Source: Naumannella cuiyingiana
GTDB taxonomy: Bacteria; Actinomycetota; Actinomycetes; Propionibacteriales; Propionibacteriaceae
DNA length: 64,000 nucleotides
Direction of reading: 5' to 3'
NCBI RefSeq assembly: GCF_013408305.1
Contig: NZ_JACBZS010000001.1
Coordinates: 1,302,001 to 1,366,000, forward strand
Each line of letters opens with the position of its first letter. Positions within the stretch are counted from its first letter, which is position 1. Shown here piece by piece: positions 55,406-64,000 of the stretch. The notes under the pieces were generated by a model. That model saw only the letters and a program-made list of their open reading frames with translations. It was not told the origin of the DNA and ran no database searches. The position numbers were made by a program, and so were the translations under genes.

Positions 55406-56743
55406 TCAGCCCGCCAGCCCCTGCAGCAGGTACGCCTCGGCGAGGCAGGCCTTGGCGAAGTCGCCGAGATGCAGTGACTCGTCGAAGCCGTGGATGTTGG
55501 AGTGCGGATCGCAGACGGCGGTGATCAACACCGTGGCACCGGGCACGGCGTCGGCGAACTCCTGCGCCATCGGGATCGAGCCGCCCATGCCCATCGGCAC
55601 CGGCTCGACGCCCCAGGCCTCGGCGAAGGCCGCGCGCGCGGTCTCGGCGTACCGGCCCTCCAGCCCGAGCAGCGCGGGCGGACCGGTCTCGCCCGGTTCG
55701 ACGGTGACCCGGGTGCCCCACGGGGCGTTGGCCTGTAGATGCTCGGTGAGCGCGCGCAGCGATGCGTCGGCGTCGCCGCCGGGCGCGACGCGCAGGCCGA
55801 TCTTGGCCCGGGCGCTCGGGTAGAGGGTGTTGGAGGCCTCGTCGACCCCGCGGGCGTCCAGGCCGATCACGCTGACCGCCGGCTTGAACCAGAGCCGGTC
55901 GCTGATCGGCCCCTCGCCGAGCAGCCCGACGTCGTCCAGCACCCCCGACTCGGCGCGGAATCGTTCCTCGGAGTAGTCGACCTCGGGACCCGCGCCGGCG
56001 TGCAGCCCGGCGACGGCGACGTTTCCGGCGTCGTCGTGCAGGGTGCCGAGCAGCTTGCAGATGGCGGTGAGCGCATCCGGGGCGACGCCACCGAACTGGC
56101 CGGAGTGCAGCGGATGATCAAGCGCCTCAAGGGTCACCACGCAGTCGGCGAGCCCGCGCAGGCTGGTGGTGAAGGCGGGCGTACCGACCTCCCAGTTCGC
56201 CGAATCGGTGATCACGAACAGGTCGCAGGCAAGATCATCGGCATAGGCGTCGAGAAGGGCGCCGAGCGAGGGCGAGCCGATCTCCTCCTCGCCCTCGATG
56301 AGCAGTTTCACCCCCACGGGCGGCCTGCCACCGAAGGCGCGCAGCGCGGCCAGGTGCACCGCGAAGCCGCCCTTGTCGTCGGCCGCGCCGCGCCCGTACA
56401 GCCGGCCGTCGCGTTCGGTCGCGGTGAACGGCGCGGTCGTCCAGCCGGCGTCGCCACCGGTCGGCTGCACGTCGTGGTGGGCGTACAGGCAGACCGTCGG
56501 CATCCCCGCCGGGGCCGGGAAGTGCGCGATCACCGCGGGCTTGCCGCCCTCGCGGACGATCCGCACGTCCTCGCAGCCGGTGCCGCGGATCAGCTCGGCG
56601 ACCAGTTCGGCGCTGGCGTCGACGTCGGCCTCGCGGCCGGGGTCGGCGCTCACCGACTCGATCGCCACCAGCCGGGTCAGGTCGGCCAGCACGCCGGGAA
56701 GTTCGCGTTCGATCGCCGCTCGGATGTCACTCACCCGTGGCAT
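55406..56743 (-). CDS. M20-family dipeptidase
   Basis: 445 residues. Zinc site: LYAHHDVQPTG, LYGRGAADDKGG, LIEGEEEIGSPSL (catalytic EEE region), and late DPHSNIHGFDESLH. A dimerisation domain (GLADCVVTLEALDHPLHSGQFGG) lies between. Cleaves dipeptides or similar amides in the cytoplasm. Twenty-four bases from the divergent GH15 gene. Confidence 0.93.
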   Translation of the reverse strand: MPRVSDIRAAIERELPGVLADLTRLVAIESVSADPGREADVDASAELVAELIRGTGCEDVRIVREGGKPAVIAHFPAPAGMPTVCLYAHHDVQPTGGDAGWTTAPFTATERDGRLYGRGAADDKGGFAVHLAALRAFGGRPPVGVKLLIEGEEEIGSPSLGALLDAYADDLACDLFVITDSANWEVGTPAFTTSLRGLADCVVTLEALDHPLHSGQFGGVAPDALTAICKLLGTLHDDAGNVAVAGLHAGAGPEVDYSEERFRAESGVLDDVGLLGEGPISDRLWFKPAVSVIGLDARGVDEASNTLYPSARAKIGLRVAPGGDADASLRALTEHLQANAPWGTRVTVEPGETGPPALLGLEGRYAETARAAFAEAWGVEPVPMGMGGSIPMAQEFADAVPGATVLITAVCDPHSNIHGFDESLHLGDFAKACLAEAYLLQGLAG

Positions 56744-56767
56744 GTTACGGCCGGGCACAATGACGCC

Positions 56768-58624
56768 ATGTCGCCCACACCCGCGAACACCACCCCGATC
56801 GAGGACTATGCGCTGATCGGTGACTGGAACACGGCCGCCCTGATCAGCAGGCGCGGCTCCGTGGACTGGCTGTGCCTGCCGAACTTCGATTCGGCCGCCG
56901 GCTTCGCCGCGCTGTTGGGTACGCCCGAGCACGGCCGCTGGCTGCTCGGCCCGGCGGATGAGTCGGCGCGGACGACGCGCCGCTATCTGCCGGACAGCGC
57001 GGTGCTGGAGACCACCCATGTCACCGCGGAGGGCACCTTCACCGTCACCGACCTGATGCCGCTGGCGAATCGCCGCGACGACCTGGTCCGGATCGTGCGC
57101 GGGGTCAGTGGGAAGCCGCGGGTCCGGCACGAGTGGGTGGTGCGGTTAGGCTACGGCAAGGTCCGCCCGTGGGTACGCCGCCGGCACCGCGGCACGCGCG
57201 ACGAGTTGCTCACCGCGGTCGCCGGGCCGGACATGTTGGTCCTGCGCGGCGACCGGCTGCCGCACCGCTCCGACGGGCGGCACATCGACGAGTTCACGAT
57301 CGCCGAGGGCGAGGAACTGCGTTTCACCACGACCTGGGTGCAGTCCTGGCTGGACGTGCCGGATCCGGTCGACGTCTCCGACGAGACGGAGAAGACGCTC
57401 AGGATCAGCCGGAAGTGGAGCAACCGGTGTGGCTACGAGGGTCGCTATGCCGATCATGTGCATCGGTCCGCGCTGACGCTGCGCCTGCTCACCGACTACT
57501 ACACCGGCGGCATCGTGGCGGCGCCGACGACCTCGCTGCCCGAGGACATCGGCGGCGAACGCAACTGGGACTACCGCTACTGCTGGCTGCGCGATGCCGC
57601 GTTGAGTCTGGAGGCGCTGCTGGCGGTCGGCTACACCACCGAGACCGACATGTGGCGGCACTGGCTGCTCCGCGCCGTGGCCGGCGACCCGGCGGACATG
57701 CAGATCATGTACCGGATCGACGGATCCCGGGAGCTCGCCGAGTTCGAGCTTGATCATCTTCCCGGGTACGCCGATTCGCGGCCGGTGCGGATCGGCAATG
57801 GCGCGTACCGGCAGAAGCAGACCGACGTGCTCGGTCAGGTGATGATGGCGCTGGAGCGGGCCCGCGACCTGGGCATGGACGAGTCGCGGCACACCTGGGC
57901 ATTGCAGCGCGTCCTGGTCGACGAGCTGGCCGACCACTGGGACGAGCCGGACAACGGGCTGTGGGAGATCCGCGGGCCCTTGCAGCACTTCACCCACTCG
58001 CGGGTGATGGTCTGGACGGCGTTCGACTGCGCGATCCGGGCCGTGCGCAAGTACGACTACCCCGGCGATGTCGAGCGCTGGACCGAACTGCGGGATCGGG
58101 TCCGTGCCGAGATCCTCGACAAGGGATTCGACGAGGAGAAGAACTCCTTCACCCAGTACTACGGGACCGATGAGGTCGATGCCGCGCTGCTGGTGATCCC
58201 GGCCACCGGTTTCCTGCCCGGTGACGATCCGCGGGTGCTCGGCACCATCGCGGCGGTGGAGCGCGACCTGCTGGTGGACGGGCTGCCGCTGCGCTACCGC
58301 ACGGCGAGCGGAGTGGACGGGCTGGCCGGGGAGGAGCATCCCTTCCTGGTGTGTTGCTTCTGGCTGGTCTCGGCGTACGCCCATGCCGGTCGGCTCGACG
58401 AGGCGCATGCGCTGATGGAGCGACTCTGCGGACTGGCCAACGACGTCGGCCTGCTCGCCGAGGAGTACGACCCGATCAAGGAGCGGATGATCGGCAATTT
58501 CCCGCAGGCGTTCTCCCATCTGGGGTTGATCATCGCCGCGGACGATCTGAACCGGATCGGCCAGGGCAAACGATCCATCCGGGAGACCGCCGACGAGACC
58601 GAGTCGGCGGCACGCCCGAGCTGA
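56768..58624 (+). CDS. Glycoside hydrolase family 15 (glucoamylase/trehalase-like)
   Basis: 618 residues. N-terminal beta domain with IEDYALIGDWNTAALISRRGSVDWLCLPNFDS, then the (alpha/alpha)6 domain: GGERNWDYRYCWLRDAALSLEAL, MQIMYRIDG, HFTHSRVMVWTAFDCAIR, and GLLAEEYDP with catalytic Glu. Actinobacterial members act on trehalose, glucans or related glucosides in the cytoplasm; no signal peptide is seen. Followed at 12 bases by a phosphotransferase gene. Confidence 0.92.
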   Translation: MSPTPANTTPIEDYALIGDWNTAALISRRGSVDWLCLPNFDSAAGFAALLGTPEHGRWLLGPADESARTTRRYLPDSAVLETTHVTAEGTFTVTDLMPLANRRDDLVRIVRGVSGKPRVRHEWVVRLGYGKVRPWVRRRHRGTRDELLTAVAGPDMLVLRGDRLPHRSDGRHIDEFTIAEGEELRFTTTWVQSWLDVPDPVDVSDETEKTLRISRKWSNRCGYEGRYADHVHRSALTLRLLTDYYTGGIVAAPTTSLPEDIGGERNWDYRYCWLRDAALSLEALLAVGYTTETDMWRHWLLRAVAGDPADMQIMYRIDGSRELAEFELDHLPGYADSRPVRIGNGAYRQKQTDVLGQVMMALERARDLGMDESRHTWALQRVLVDELADHWDEPDNGLWEIRGPLQHFTHSRVMVWTAFDCAIRAVRKYDYPGDVERWTELRDRVRAEILDKGFDEEKNSFTQYYGTDEVDAALLVIPATGFLPGDDPRVLGTIAAVERDLLVDGLPLRYRTASGVDGLAGEEHPFLVCCFWLVSAYAHAGRLDEAHALMERLCGLANDVGLLAEEYDPIKERMIGNFPQAFSHLGLIIAADDLNRIGQGKRSIRETADETESAARPS

Positions 58625-58636
58625 CAGGATGCGCGC

Positions 58637-59371
58637 ATGGGATCCGAGGGCGAACTGCTGAGCGGCGGCAACATGGGCGAGGTGCACCGCGTCGGCGACG
58701 AGGTACGCCGCACCGCCGGCCCGTGGACGCCGACCATTCATCGCCTGCTGACCCACCTCGCCGACCGCGGGATCGGCGAGGCACCGCGCCCGCTCGGCCT
58801 GTCCGACGACGGCCGGGAGAGGCTGACATTCCTGCCCGGGACCGCGCCGGCGTACCCGATGCCGGCGTGGGTCTGGGCCGAGCGCCTGCTCGTCGATGCC
58901 GGCCGGCTGCTGCGCCGGATCCACGATGCCAGCGCAGGCTTCGACCGGACGGGCGCGATCTGGCGCTCGCCGTCCCGCGAGCCCGCCGAAGTGGTGTGTC
59001 ACAACGACTTCGCGCAGTACAACCTGATCTTCACCGATGATGATCACCACCGCCTGAGTGGGGTGATCGACTTCGACTTCGCCTCGCCCGGACCGCGGCT
59101 GTGGGACCTGGCCTATCTCGCGTACCGACTGGTCCCGATCACCGGCGAGGAGCAGCATCCCTTCGGTGACGCTGAGGTACGCCACCGCGTCCGCGCGCTC
59201 CTCGACGCCTACGGTTCACCCGCCACCGAGGCGGAACTGCGTTCCATGATCATCGAGCGGCTGGCCCACCTGGCCGCATTCAGCGACGCCCAGGCGATCG
59301 CGCTCGGCAAGCCGGAGCTCGCCGAACACGCGGCGCAGTACCGCCGCGATGCCGATCGCCTGGGCGGCTGA
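58637..59371 (+). CDS. Aminoglycoside phosphotransferase-fold protein
   Basis: 244 residues. VCHNDFAQYNLIF is the catalytic loop (HxDxxxxN) and GVIDFDFASPGPRLWDLAYLAYR the metal site. Real substrate is unknown; the family phosphorylates small molecules and need not confer drug resistance. Coupled with the GH15 gene, so a sugar-related substrate is possible. Confidence 0.85.
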   Translation: MGSEGELLSGGNMGEVHRVGDEVRRTAGPWTPTIHRLLTHLADRGIGEAPRPLGLSDDGRERLTFLPGTAPAYPMPAWVWAERLLVDAGRLLRRIHDASAGFDRTGAIWRSPSREPAEVVCHNDFAQYNLIFTDDDHHRLSGVIDFDFASPGPRLWDLAYLAYRLVPITGEEQHPFGDAEVRHRVRALLDAYGSPATEAELRSMIIERLAHLAAFSDAQAIALGKPELAEHAAQYRRDADRLGG

Positions 59372-59409
59372 GGCCGGCGCGAGTTCTGGACAAACCCGAC
59401 CAGCGGGCT

Positions 59410-60450
59410 TCACTCCCGGTCGGCGGAGATCCAGCCGCGCGGGGTGAAGGTCAACCCGCGCTCACCGACCACTAGGTCGGCCGCGGCGTCCAGCCGTTCC
59501 CGATCCTGCTCCGTCAGCTCAAGATCGACGGCCGCCGCATTCTCGCGTACCCGCTCGGCGCTGCGCGTACCCGGGATCGGCACCACCGGCAGCCCGAACC
59601 GCTCCCCCTGGCCGAGCAGCCAGGCCAGCGCGACCTGCGCGGCGGTCGCGTCGTGCTCGGCGGCGACGGTGTTGATCACCTCGACCACCCGCTGGTTGGC
59701 GTCGTAGGCCTCGCCGCTGAAGCGAAGTTGCCCGTTCAGCACGGTCTTCTCGATCGCCTCGCGGGTCAGCTTGCCGGTCAGGAAGCCGCGACCGAGCGGC
59801 GAGTAGGGCACGAAGCCCACCCCGAGCTCGGCGCACGCCGGCACCACGTGCCGCTCGACATCTCGTGACCAGATGCTCCACTCGCTCTGGACCGCGGTGA
59901 TCGGGTGCACGGCCTGGGCGGCGCGCAGCTCGTCGGCCGTCACCTCCGACAGACCCAGGTGGCGCACCTTGCCCTCGGCGACCAGCTCGGCCATCGCACC
60001 CACCGTCTCCTCGATCTCCACGCCGGGGTCGGGTCGGTGCAGGTAGTACAGATCGATCACCTCGACACCGAGGCGGCGCAGCGACGCTTCGCACGCCTGA
60101 CGCACGTACGCGGCATCCCCGCGGGTCCCGCTCCCGCCCGGGCCGACGCTGGTGATGCCGAACTTCGTCGCGAGCTGCACCTCTCCCCGGCGCTCGGCGA
60201 GCAGCCGCGCGAACAGCTCCTCGTTGGTGCCGGCCGGGCCCTCGGTGCCCTCGCGCGGCTCGCCGTAGACATCGGCGGTGTCCAGGAAGGTGATCCCGGC
60301 ATCCACCACGGCGTGCAGGGTACGCAGCCCCTGCTCGGGATCGGTGTCGCCGTAGACGTGGCTGAGCGCCATCCCGCCGAAGCCGAGCTGACTGACGTTC
60401 AGCTTCTCCCCCGCCGCGGGACCAAGATCGACTCTATTCATTGCAGTCAC
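59410..60450 (-). CDS. Aldo/keto reductase
   Basis: 346 residues, TIM barrel of the AKR13/YajO type: QLGFGGMALSHVYGD, ITFLDTADVYG (catalytic Asp and Tyr), QLATKFGIT (Lys), DLYYLHRPDP (His), VPIPGTRSAERVREN for NADPH. GTG start, GGAGG 6 bases upstream, overlapping the merR-type stop. Co-transcribed with and probably induced by the MerR regulator. Confidence 0.93.
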   Translation of the reverse strand: MTAMNRVDLGPAAGEKLNVSQLGFGGMALSHVYGDTDPEQGLRTLHAVVDAGITFLDTADVYGEPREGTEGPAGTNEELFARLLAERRGEVQLATKFGITSVGPGGSGTRGDAAYVRQACEASLRRLGVEVIDLYYLHRPDPGVEIEETVGAMAELVAEGKVRHLGLSEVTADELRAAQAVHPITAVQSEWSIWSRDVERHVVPACAELGVGFVPYSPLGRGFLTGKLTREAIEKTVLNGQLRFSGEAYDANQRVVEVINTVAAEHDATAAQVALAWLLGQGERFGLPVVPIPGTRSAERVRENAAAVDLELTEQDRERLDAAADLVVGERGLTFTPRGWISADRE

Positions 60451-60890
60451 TGCTTCCTCCGTTGTTCCATGATCAGATTCGGTTCCATCGGTTGCCCCGC
60501 ACAGTCCAGCCCCGCCTCGATCAGGCGCGCATAGTGGCCGATCTTGTCCTCGATCGCGTCCAGATCTGCAAGCAGTTCGCGCAACCTGGTCTGCACCTCC
60601 TCGCGATGCTGCTCCAGCAGCGCCATCCGGCGGCCGTGGGTCGACGAGCCGACGCCGACCAACCGAACGAACTCGCGCATCTCGCGTACCGGCATCCCGG
60701 TGCGGCGCAGCCGGATCAACAACTCGATCATCCGCAGCGTCGGCTCGTCGTAACGCCGCCGTCCGTCGCTGCCGCGCGGCACGGCAGGGATCAGCCCCTC
60801 GTTCTCGTACCAGCGCAGCGTGTCCTTGGTCAGGCCGGTGCGGGCCGATACCTCGGCGATGCCGAGCTGCCCGGTCGTCGATTGCGTCAT
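60447..60890 (-). CDS. MerR-family transcriptional regulator
   Basis: 147 residues. N-terminal winged HTH IAEVSARTGLTKDTLRWYENEGLI, then RRRYDEPTLRMIELLIRLRRTGMPVREMREFV and a coiled coil (~85-125). One Cys (LDCAGQP) in the C-terminal tail. Its promoter carries a perfect palindrome within a 19-base spacer, and the transcript likely starts at or next to the ATG. Controls the aldo/keto reductase it overlaps. Confidence 0.93.
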   Translation of the reverse strand: MTQSTTGQLGIAEVSARTGLTKDTLRWYENEGLIPAVPRGSDGRRRYDEPTLRMIELLIRLRRTGMPVREMREFVRLVGVGSSTHGRRMALLEQHREEVQTRLRELLADLDAIEDKIGHYARLIEAGLDCAGQPMEPNLIMEQRRKQ

Positions 60891-60897
60891 GGCGAAG

Positions 60898-60928
60898 ACG
60901 CTAGGCGCTGGAGTGCACTCCAGCGCAA
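60898..60928 (-). promoter_or_regulatory. MerR-type promoter with 19-base spacer and perfect palindrome
   Basis: Minus strand: -35 TTGCGC (60928-60923), 19-base spacer, -10 TAGCGT (60903-60898). A perfect 22-bp palindrome, arms GCGCTGGAGTG / CACTCCAGCGC, occupies 60905-60926 between them. Stretched spacers with central dyads are the hallmark of MerR activation by DNA untwisting. Confidence 0.88.
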
Positions 60929-60973
60929 GGTCTCGGTCCCCCGCCGTGTGCGCAGACGGCTACGATCGCGCAC

Positions 60974-61234
60974 ATGACGACCGTCGCGTCGCGAGACCTG
61001 CGCAATCACACGCGCGAGATCCTGGATCGGGTGGCCGAGGGCGATGCCGTCACCATCACGATCAACGGCAAACCGGTCGCGGAGTTGATTCCTCCCCGCA
61101 CCCGGGCGCGCAGCAGCATGCCGCTGGCCGAGCTCGAGGATCTGCTGCGCACGCAGCGGCCCGACGCGACGCTACGAACGGACCTCGAGTGGATCTCGGA
61201 AGGGAGCACCGACGACCTCGGAGATCCGCGATGA
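60974..61234 (+). CDS. Phd/YefM-type antitoxin, orphan
   Basis: 86 residues. VASRDLRNHTREILDRVAEGDAVTITINGKPVAELIP is the Phd/YefM DNA-binding fold; the acidic C-terminal tail (TDLEWISEGSTDDLGD) would wrap a toxin. The stop overlaps the start of a broken VapC-like gene, so the antitoxin now lacks a working partner. Confidence 0.9.
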   Translation: MTTVASRDLRNHTREILDRVAEGDAVTITINGKPVAELIPPRTRARSSMPLAELEDLLRTQRPDATLRTDLEWISEGSTDDLGDPR

Positions 61235-61372
61235 CGGCCAGCGGCCGGCCTCCTCGACACCAGTGTGTGGATCGCCGCAACCGCGCGGGCACACCAACTT
61301 CCACTGTTCAGCCAGGACGCCGGCTTCACCGCCCTGGCTGAACTCGGCCTGCTTGAGGTCGTTCGGGTCTAG
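61231..61372 (+). pseudogene. VapC (PIN-domain) toxin, internally deleted and frameshifted
   Basis: ATG at 61231 gives MTASG, then a CGGC duplication (61241-61250 GCGGCCGGCC) shifts the frame; the next frame reads GLLDTSVWIA, the PIN N-terminus with its first Asp, fused at once to ATARAHQLPLFSQDAGFTAL...LLEVVRV, the PIN C-terminus. About 85 middle codons with the other acidic residues are gone. Not a functional ribonuclease. Confidence 0.85.
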
Positions 61373-61399
61373 CTCGGCCGTCAGCTCGACCGGCGAAGG

Positions 61400-63676
61400 T
61401 CAGGTCAGCTCGGCGACGGAACCGGTCATCGCGGCAGGGATGGGCGCCTGCCAGGCCGCCCGCAGGTCGGCCAGCGGGATCCGGAAGTGCCCCTCGACCT
61501 CCAGCACGGGCTCGTCGGTGACCTCACCCAGCCGGGCGAGCGGTACGCCGTGCGTCCCCGCCAGCGCGATCAGCTCCTCCGCACGCTCGGGCGCGATCGA
61601 CACCAACACCCGGCCACCGCTCTCGGAGAACAGCGCCGCCGTCGGCTCGAGCCCCTCGGGCAACCGGAACCGCGCGCCCCGATCGTGCCGCAGGCACGAC
61701 TCGACGAGCGCCTGGCCGAGCCCGCCGTCGGACAGATCGTGCGCGGAGCCGAAGACGCCCGCCGCGGCGCCCGCGACCAACGCCTGCGCCAACGCCTTCT
61801 CCGCGGCGAAATCGACCCGCGGCGGCTGCCCGCCGAGATGATCATGCATGACCTGTGCCCAGGCCGAGCCGTTCAGCTCCTCGCGGGTCTCGCCGAGCAG
61901 CCAGATCTCCTCGCCGGCCGCGCGGAACCCGCTGCGCGTCCGCTTCGCGACGTCCTCGATCACCCCGAGCACCCCGACCACCGGCGTCGGCAGGATCGCC
62001 ACGTCGCCGGTCTGGTTGTAGAAGCTGACATTGCCGCCGGTGACCGGCGTACCCAACTCCCGACAGCCGTCGACCAGACCGAGGATGGCCTCCCGGAACT
62101 GCCACATCACGTCGGGATCCTCCGGCGAGCCGAAGTTCAGACAATCGGTGACCGCGACCGGCCGAGCCCCGGTGGTCGCCACATTCCGGTACGCCTCCAG
62201 CAGCGCCAATTGCGCCCCCCAGTAGGGATTGAGGAATGCGAAACGCCCGTTGCAGTCGGTCGCCACGGCGACCCCGAGCCCGGTCTGTTCGTCGATCCTG
62301 ATCATGCCCGCGTCCTCGGGCTGGGCCAGCACCGAGTTGCCGCGCACATAGCGGTCGTACTGGTCGGTGATCCACGACCGGTCGCACAGGTTCGGCGAGC
62401 CGGCCAGCTTGATCAACTGTTCGGCCAGCTCCTGGCCACTGCCGGCCCGCGGCAGCGCCTCGGCCCCCGAGGCCTGCACCTGGTCCATCCAGCCGGGCCG
62501 GGCGTAGGGGCGCTCGTAGACGGGCCCCTCGTGCGCCACGGTCCGCGGGTCGACGTCGACGACGGTCTCGCCGTGCCAGTCGATGATCAACCGATCGTCC
62601 TCGGTGACCTCTCCGATCACGGTGGCCGCCACGTCCCACTTGCGGCAGATCTCCAGGAACCGGTCCACATTGTCCGGCTCGACGACGGCCATCATCCGTT
62701 CCTGGGACTCGCTCATCAAGATCTCCTCCGGCGACAGCGACGAGTCGCGCAGCGGCACCAGATCGAGTTCGACGTGCATCCCGCCGTCGCCGGCGGCCGC
62801 GAGCTCGGAGGTGGCACACGAGATCCCGGCCGCGCCGAAGTCCTGGATGCCGTTGATCACGCCCGCGGCGAACAGCTCCAGGGTGGCCTCGATCAGCAGC
62901 TTCTCCATGAACGGGTCGCCGACCTGGACGCTCGGCCGCTTGCTCGGCCGGGAGTCGTCGAAGGTCTCCGAGGCGAGGATCGACGCGCCGCCGATCCCGT
63001 CGCCGCCCGTCGCCGCGCCGTACATGATCACCTTGTTGCCCGCACCCTTGGCCTGCGCGGTGTGCAGGTCCTCGTGTCGCAGCACCCCGACGCACAGGGC
63101 GTTGACCAGCGGGTTGCCCAGGTAGGACCGGTCGAAGACCACCTCACCGCCGATGTTCGGCAGGCCCAGGCAGTTGCCGTAGCCGCCGATGCCGGCCACC
63201 ACCCCGGGCAACACCCGGGCCGTGTCCGGCGCGTCCAGCGGGCCGAAGCGCAGCGGATCCATCACCGCGACCGGGCGCGCGCCCATCGCGAGGATGTCGC
63301 GGACGATGCCACCGACGCCGGTGGCCGCGCCCTGGTGCGGCTCGACGAAGGAGGGGTGGTTGTGCGACTCGACCTTGAACGTCACGGCGTACCCCTGCCC
63401 GATGTCGAGCACGCCGGCGTTCTCACCGATGCCGGCCAGCAACCGGCCGATCGGCGTCTCCTGGCTCAGCTCGCCGAATCTGCGCAGATGCACCTTCGAG
63501 GACTTGTAGGAACAGTGCTCGCTCCACATCACCGAGTACATGGCCAACTCGCACGAGGTCGGTCGGCGTTGCAGGATCTCCCGGATCCGGCCGTACTCCT
63601 CGGATTTCAGCCCGAGCTCGGCGTAGGGCTGCTCGGTGTCGGGGCTGGTCTGCGCGTCCGCGACGGTGTCTGCCAC
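61400..63676 (-). CDS. purL: Phosphoribosylformylglycinamidine synthase subunit PurL
   Basis: 758 residues, the small-type PurL that needs PurS and Pur[117 protein letters not shown]. Fourth step of purine synthesis. GTG start at V-ADTVADAQ. Upstream is a membrane protein gene 11 bases away. Confidence 0.96.
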   Translation of the reverse strand: MADTVADAQTSPDTEQPYAELGLKSEEYGRIREILQRRPTSCELAMYSVMWSEHCSYKSSKVHLRRFGELSQETPIGRLLAGIGENAGVLDIGQGYAVTFKVESHNHPSFVEPHQGAATGVGGIVRDILAMGARPVAVMDPLRFGPLDAPDTARVLPGVVAGIGGYGNCLGLPNIGGEVVFDRSYLGNPLVNALCVGVLRHEDLHTAQAKGAGNKVIMYGAATGGDGIGGASILASETFDDSRPSKRPSVQVGDPFMEKLLIEATLELFAAGVINGIQDFGAAGISCATSELAAAGDGGMHVELDLVPLRDSSLSPEEILMSESQERMMAVVEPDNVDRFLEICRKWDVAATVIGEVTEDDRLIIDWHGETVVDVDPRTVAHEGPVYERPYARPGWMDQVQASGAEALPRAGSGQELAEQLIKLAGSPNLCDRSWITDQYDRYVRGNSVLAQPEDAGMIRIDEQTGLGVAVATDCNGRFAFLNPYWGAQLALLEAYRNVATTGARPVAVTDCLNFGSPEDPDVMWQFREAILGLVDGCRELGTPVTGGNVSFYNQTGDVAILPTPVVGVLGVIEDVAKRTRSGFRAAGEEIWLLGETREELNGSAWAQVMHDHLGGQPPRVDFAAEKALAQALVAGAAAGVFGSAHDLSDGGLGQALVESCLRHDRGARFRLPEGLEPTAALFSESGGRVLVSIAPERAEELIALAGTHGVPLARLGEVTDEPVLEVEGHFRIPLADLRAAWQAPIPAAMTGSVAELT

Positions 63677-63687
63677 GGACGTGCAGC

Positions 63688-64000
63688 CTACCGTCCTCGG
63701 TCGCGCCGAGAGGCCGCCCGCGCCCGTAGCCCGAGCCACACCCCGAGGCCGACCAGCACCACCAGCGGGATCGCCCACAAGGCGGCGGGCAGGCCCCCGG
63801 AGGCATCGCGGAAGACGGCCTCGGCGTCGGCCCCGGTCACGGCGTCGCGCTCGGCGACGAGGATCGGCCGCCCGGCCACGGCGTCGGCCAGCACGGTGAA
63901 GTCGATCACCCCGGGATCACCACCGGCAACGGCCGGCTCGAGCACCCCGGGCAGCGTCGTGTTCACCCGGTAGACGGGCTGATACTCCGCACCGCTGCCG
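63688..64000 (-). CDS. Membrane protein, C-terminal part only
   Basis: The visible 103 residues run from the window edge ([13 protein letters not shown]...) through [22 protein letters not shown] to a membrane helix ([18 protein letters not shown]) and a basic tail. The start lies beyond the window. Likely an extracytoplasmic domain with a C-terminal anchor; family not recognised. Confidence 0.7.
   Translation of the reverse strand, partial: GSGAEYQPVYRVNTTLPGVLEPAVAGGDPGVIDFTVLADAVAGRPILVAERDAVTGADAEAVFRDASGGLPAALWAIPLVVLVGLGVWLGLRARAASRRDRGR

Noticed and set aside
58637-59371. Aminoglycoside resistance gene
   Set aside because: Only the general phosphotransferase fold is seen; context suggests metabolism and nothing indicates drug specificity.

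Overview
The window is chromosomal DNA from a high-GC Gram-positive actinobacterium, most likely of the Propionibacteriales type. The signs are very GC-rich third codon positions, frequent GTG starts, LAxTG-type (sortase E) cell-wall sorting signals, DUF3073, a CGNR regulator, GAP-family proteins and a small-type PurL. It is mostly a dense, ordinary core region, with one AT-richer insert (about 6.4-8.99 kb) that looks acquired.

Layout. 1-2.9 kb: a small pathway of unknown product (glycosyltransferase, a PTPS-like protein without its catalytic residues, a zinc-less MDR dehydrogenase, a divergent RibD-type reductase). 2.9-6.3 kb: rhomboid protein, endonuclease/phosphatase-fold protein, CGNR regulator and a divergent epoxide hydrolase with two matching operator-like palindromes. 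6.4-9.06 kb: recombinase remnant, lone OLD-family nuclease (candidate phage defence) and tRNA-Lys, whose 3' end faces the insert. 9.2-17.3 kb: envelope and secreted proteins, namely a wall-anchored ExeM-like nuclease, a membrane-anchored protein resembling only the apical domain of GroEL followed by two DUF202 proteins, a minimal metallopeptidase, and an SH3-M15-RlpA wall protein.

17.4-28.7 kb: a complete glycolate/glyoxylate assimilation operon. The IclR regulator precedes glcD, glcE, glcF, a lactate/glycolate permease, hyi, glxR, gcl and a glycerate kinase. Together these import glycolate, oxidise it to glyoxylate, condense two glyoxylates to tartronate semialdehyde, reduce that to glycerate and phosphorylate it. 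28.8-29.2 kb: tRNA-Glu, tRNA-Asp, tRNA-Phe. 29.2-33 kb: a dicarboxylate symporter with a divergent CitA/DcuS-type two-component system. 33-39 kb: a fructosamine-kinase-like protein behind a 16-bp tandem array, NDH-2, an M14 carboxypeptidase and an ethanolamine-type permease.

39.3-45.6 kb (minus strand): a cobalamin-riboswitch-led operon encoding a wall-anchored alpha/alpha-barrel protein, a membrane-anchored DUF4430 protein and a full ECF transporter (T, fused A1-A2, S). This resembles an animal transcobalamin/intrinsic factor split into two surface proteins and coupled to an ECF importer. A second DUF4430 protein lies just beyond. 47.9-64 kb: DUF3073, purM, purF, ribokinase, glutathionyl-hydroquinone-reductase-like GST, DUF1992, TetR with a divergent GAP-family protein, M20 dipeptidase, GH15 enzyme, aldo/keto reductase with a MerR regulator, an orphan antitoxin with a broken VapC, and purL.

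One window-wide signal: the octamer GGTACGCC and its complement GGCGTACC occur far more often than base composition predicts, often by using otherwise rare codons, and are absent from the acquired insert.
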